This document shows positions 6,367 to 7,691 of a DNA stretch of 7,691 bases, piece by piece. The stretch is from contig JAZRPO010000014.1 of assembly GCA_045649265.1 (NCBI GenBank), forward strand, positions 1 through 7,691, written 5' to 3'. Below the pieces are notes generated by a model. The model was given only the letters and a program-made list of their open reading frames with translations. It made no database searches and was not told the DNA's origin. This DNA is from SIG480 sp045649265 (lineage in GTDB: Bacteria; Bacillota; Clostridia; Oscillospirales; JAAYXM01). Each line of letters begins with the position of its first letter. Position 1 is the stretch's first letter. The position numbers and the translations under genes were made by a program.

Positions 6367-7266
6367 CTAAGATAAGAATTCATCCATTTCTTCTATTGTA
6401 ATCCCTTTTTGCATGGCTGAATTTATGGCATATCCTAAAATTCTCCCCATATCGGCGATGTGAACGTCTATATCCTTTGGCGTTACGAGGAGGCGCTCGC
6501 TAAAATCTTCAAGTGCGCTTGACGGCAACTTTATTTTCGATGCATCGGCAAAGCTTTCAATGATAGTTGCAATGTTTATGACAGTGGGGACTCCTATTGC
6601 GATAACGGGAACTCCCATGGTTTTTTTACTTATTGCCGCGCGCGCATTTCCCACTCCCGAGCCGGGAACAATGCCCGTATCGGTTATCTGGACTGTCTTG
6701 CAAAGGCGTTCAAGCCGCATTGATGCAAGGGCATCAATAACAATTATATAGTCGGGTTTTACACTCTCTGCGACACCGCGAATGATTTCACCGCTTTCTA
6801 CTCCGGTCATACCGAGAACACCGGGGGCAACTGCCGAAACAGGGCGCATTCGTCCGAAAATCTCGGGCATTGTATCGACAAGATGGCGAGTGACCATAAC
6901 ATGAGAAATTGTTGAAGCGCCAACGGCATCAGGAGTAATTCCACGGTTTCCCAGACCTGCAACGAGAACGGTTCCGTTGCCATTTGGCAAAAGTGCAGAA
7001 AGTTCATGAGCAACTGCGCGGATTGCACGGGGAAATGACTCCACATCTCTTCGTGAGATACCGTGAAGCTCAACCGTTGTATATGAGCCGACGGGCTTTC
7101 CAAGCTTTTTTGCCCCATTCTGGTTCAGAATTTTGACGCGTGAAACCGAAAACCCCTCAGTGACAGAATCCTGTGCCCATACTCCGTGAAGCTCACTTGT
7201 TCCTTCAGTGCTTTCCTGCCATATTTCGCGAGCTTCGGAGGCAAGGTCGGTTCGTGAATTATTCAA
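6367..7266 (-). CDS. gpr: Germination (spore) protease GPR
   Basis: GPR is the family A25 endopeptidase that degrades small acid-soluble spore proteins when a spore germinates; it is made as a zymogen in the forespore. Clear family blocks (299-residue numbering) are RTDLASEARE near the N-terminus, GLGNRGITPDAVG (about 104-116) with Asp113, VTRHL, APGVLGMTG, VIDALAS with Asp178, TDTGI and PGSGVGN, and VIAIGVPTV. Asp113 and Asp178 match the two conserved Asp of the family. I chose the TTG at 7264-7266 because GAGGTGA (7274-7280) sits seven bases before it; upstream in-frame ATGs lack such a site, and two of them precede this one. TDLASE resembles the self-cleavage and SASP-cleavage consensus, so the propeptide would be only about seven residues. 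It is shorter than Bacillus GPR (about 370), mainly by a missing stretch before VTPK. It is divergent from rpsT. A weak sigma-G-like site is listed separately. Confidence 0.93.
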   Translation of the reverse strand: MNNSRTDLASEAREIWQESTEGTSELHGVWAQDSVTEGFSVSRVKILNQNGAKKLGKPVGSYTTVELHGISRRDVESFPRAIRAVAHELSALLPNGNGTVLVAGLGNRGITPDAVGASTISHVMVTRHLVDTMPEIFGRMRPVSAVAPGVLGMTGVESGEIIRGVAESVKPDYIIVIDALASMRLERLCKTVQITDTGIVPGSGVGNARAAISKKTMGVPVIAIGVPTVINIATIIESFADASKIKLPSSALEDFSERLLVTPKDIDVHIADMGRILGYAINSAMQKGITIEEMDEFLS

Positions 7267-7292
7267 GTTAAAATCACCTCGCATATACATTT

Positions 7293-7322
7293 TATTTTTG
7301 CATATTTTTTGACTGATATACA
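7293..7322 (-). promoter_or_regulatory. Weak candidate forespore (sigma-G-like) promoter of gpr
   Basis: On the minus strand TGTATA (7317-7322) resembles a sigma-F/G -35, and 17 bp later AAAAATA (7293-7299) partly resembles the CATnnTA-type -10. The -10 lacks the usual C and T positions and the region is very A+T-rich, so this is only a candidate. Forespore control is expected for gpr from Bacillus, and no good vegetative promoter is seen here. Confidence 0.2.
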
Positions 7323-7349
7323 AATTTCTGAAAATTTAAAAAAAAACTC

Positions 7350-7378
7350 TTGATTTCTTTTGACTAAAATGGTAAAAT
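7350..7378 (+). promoter_or_regulatory. Vegetative promoter of rpsT
   Basis: TTGATT (7350-7355) and TAAAAT (7373-7378) are 17 bp apart, with TGG just before the -10 (extended -10). The start would be near 7385, leaving a leader of about 26 nt that contains the ribosome binding site. An A run (7338-7346) lies just upstream and could act as an UP-like element, as is common for ribosomal genes. Confidence 0.7.
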
Positions 7379-7410
7379 AATTCGGTAACATAGTTAAGGA
7401 GGTGGACGCT

Positions 7411-7668
7411 TTGCCCAATATTAAATCTGCTAAGAAGCGTGTTGAATTGACAAAGGTCTATGCAGCTCGCAACCAGGCCGCCAAGTCGCAGCTTAAAACA
7501 TCACTCAAAAAGTGCGAGGCCGCTATCGAGGGCGGCATCGACGCTCCGGCAGCTTACAATACCGCAGCACAGAGCATTGATACAGCAGTTCGCAAGGGAA
7601 TCATCCATAAGAACTGTGCGGCTCGCAAAAAGAGCAGGCTTGCTAAAAAGGTCAATGCTGCGCAGTAA
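7411..7668 (+). CDS. rpsT: 30S ribosomal protein S20
   Basis: S20 is a small, very basic, helical protein that binds 16S rRNA early in 30S assembly. The 85-residue product begins with PNIKSAKKRVE after the initiator, the typical S20 opening, and is Lys/Arg/Ala-rich to its end (IHKNCAARKKSRLAKKV); the length fits the family. The start is TTG at 7411-7413: a strong AAGGAGGTG (7396-7404) lies six bases upstream, while the earlier in-frame GTG is inside that site and would add three residues before the conserved MPNIKS. A UUG start is also used by E. coli rpsT, where it is tied to autoregulation; the same control here is only a possibility. No terminator is visible before the window ends. Confidence 0.97.
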   Translation: MPNIKSAKKRVELTKVYAARNQAAKSQLKTSLKKCEAAIEGGIDAPAAYNTAAQSIDTAVRKGIIHKNCAARKKSRLAKKVNAAQ

Positions 7669-7691
7669 TCAGATAATTTATTGACAGAAAA

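Noticed and set aside
7681..7686. TTGACA at the right edge, a possible -35 box for a downstream gene
   Set aside because: The matching -10 would be outside the window, so it cannot be supported.

Overview
The window looks like a chromosomal segment of a spore-forming, Gram-positive Firmicute of the class Clostridia, probably a gut anaerobe. The evidence is a germination protease (gpr) divergent from rpsT, a Clostridia-like ThyA N-terminus, a large secreted protein ending in three S-layer homology (SLH) domains with a Listeria-Bacteroides (InlB-type) repeat, strong GGAGG-type ribosome binding sites, and several non-ATG starts. The species cannot be named from the sequence alone.

Layout, left to right. 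Positions 1-347 (minus) hold the first 115 codons of thymidylate synthase, cut by the window edge, with a clear extended -10 promoter and a very short leader. A 32-bp perfect palindrome at 402-433 ends the next transcription unit. Positions 463-5980 (minus) form a two-gene unit. A class I adenylate-forming acyl ligase (GTG start at 5980) comes first. After 22 bp follows a 1255-residue exported protein made of two tandem SGNH/GDSL-hydrolase-like modules, a four-Cys ribbon, a poly-Gly linker, an InlB-type repeat and three SLH domains. A small XRE-family regulator (6106-6342, plus) diverges from this unit. In the gap between them the operon has a consensus promoter (TTGACA, 17 bp, TATAAT), and a perfect 11-bp inverted repeat covers its -10 box and start point, as an operator would. 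The regulator gene runs into a bidirectional hairpin (6322-6366) whose left arm is also its last six codons. On the other side of the hairpin lies gpr (minus, TTG start at 7266). Divergent from gpr is rpsT (plus, TTG start at 7411).

Working together: thyA, gpr and rpsT are ordinary chromosomal genes. The regulator, ligase and SLH-SGNH protein between them look like one accessory module. My inference is that a wall-anchored esterase-like protein and a cytoplasmic acyl-activating enzyme are co-expressed under a DNA-level switch set by the XRE protein, perhaps for handling exogenous or envelope acyl groups. The substrate, the activity of the hydrolase and the repressor-operator pairing are not shown by the sequence.

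The strongest points for a second look are the operator-over-promoter arrangement, the ligase/SLH-hydrolase pairing, and the internal duplication in the surface protein, in which the second copy has lost all recognisable catalytic residues. No rRNA, tRNA, CRISPR array, insertion sequence or riboswitch was seen. No gene-free stretch exceeds about 145 bases.
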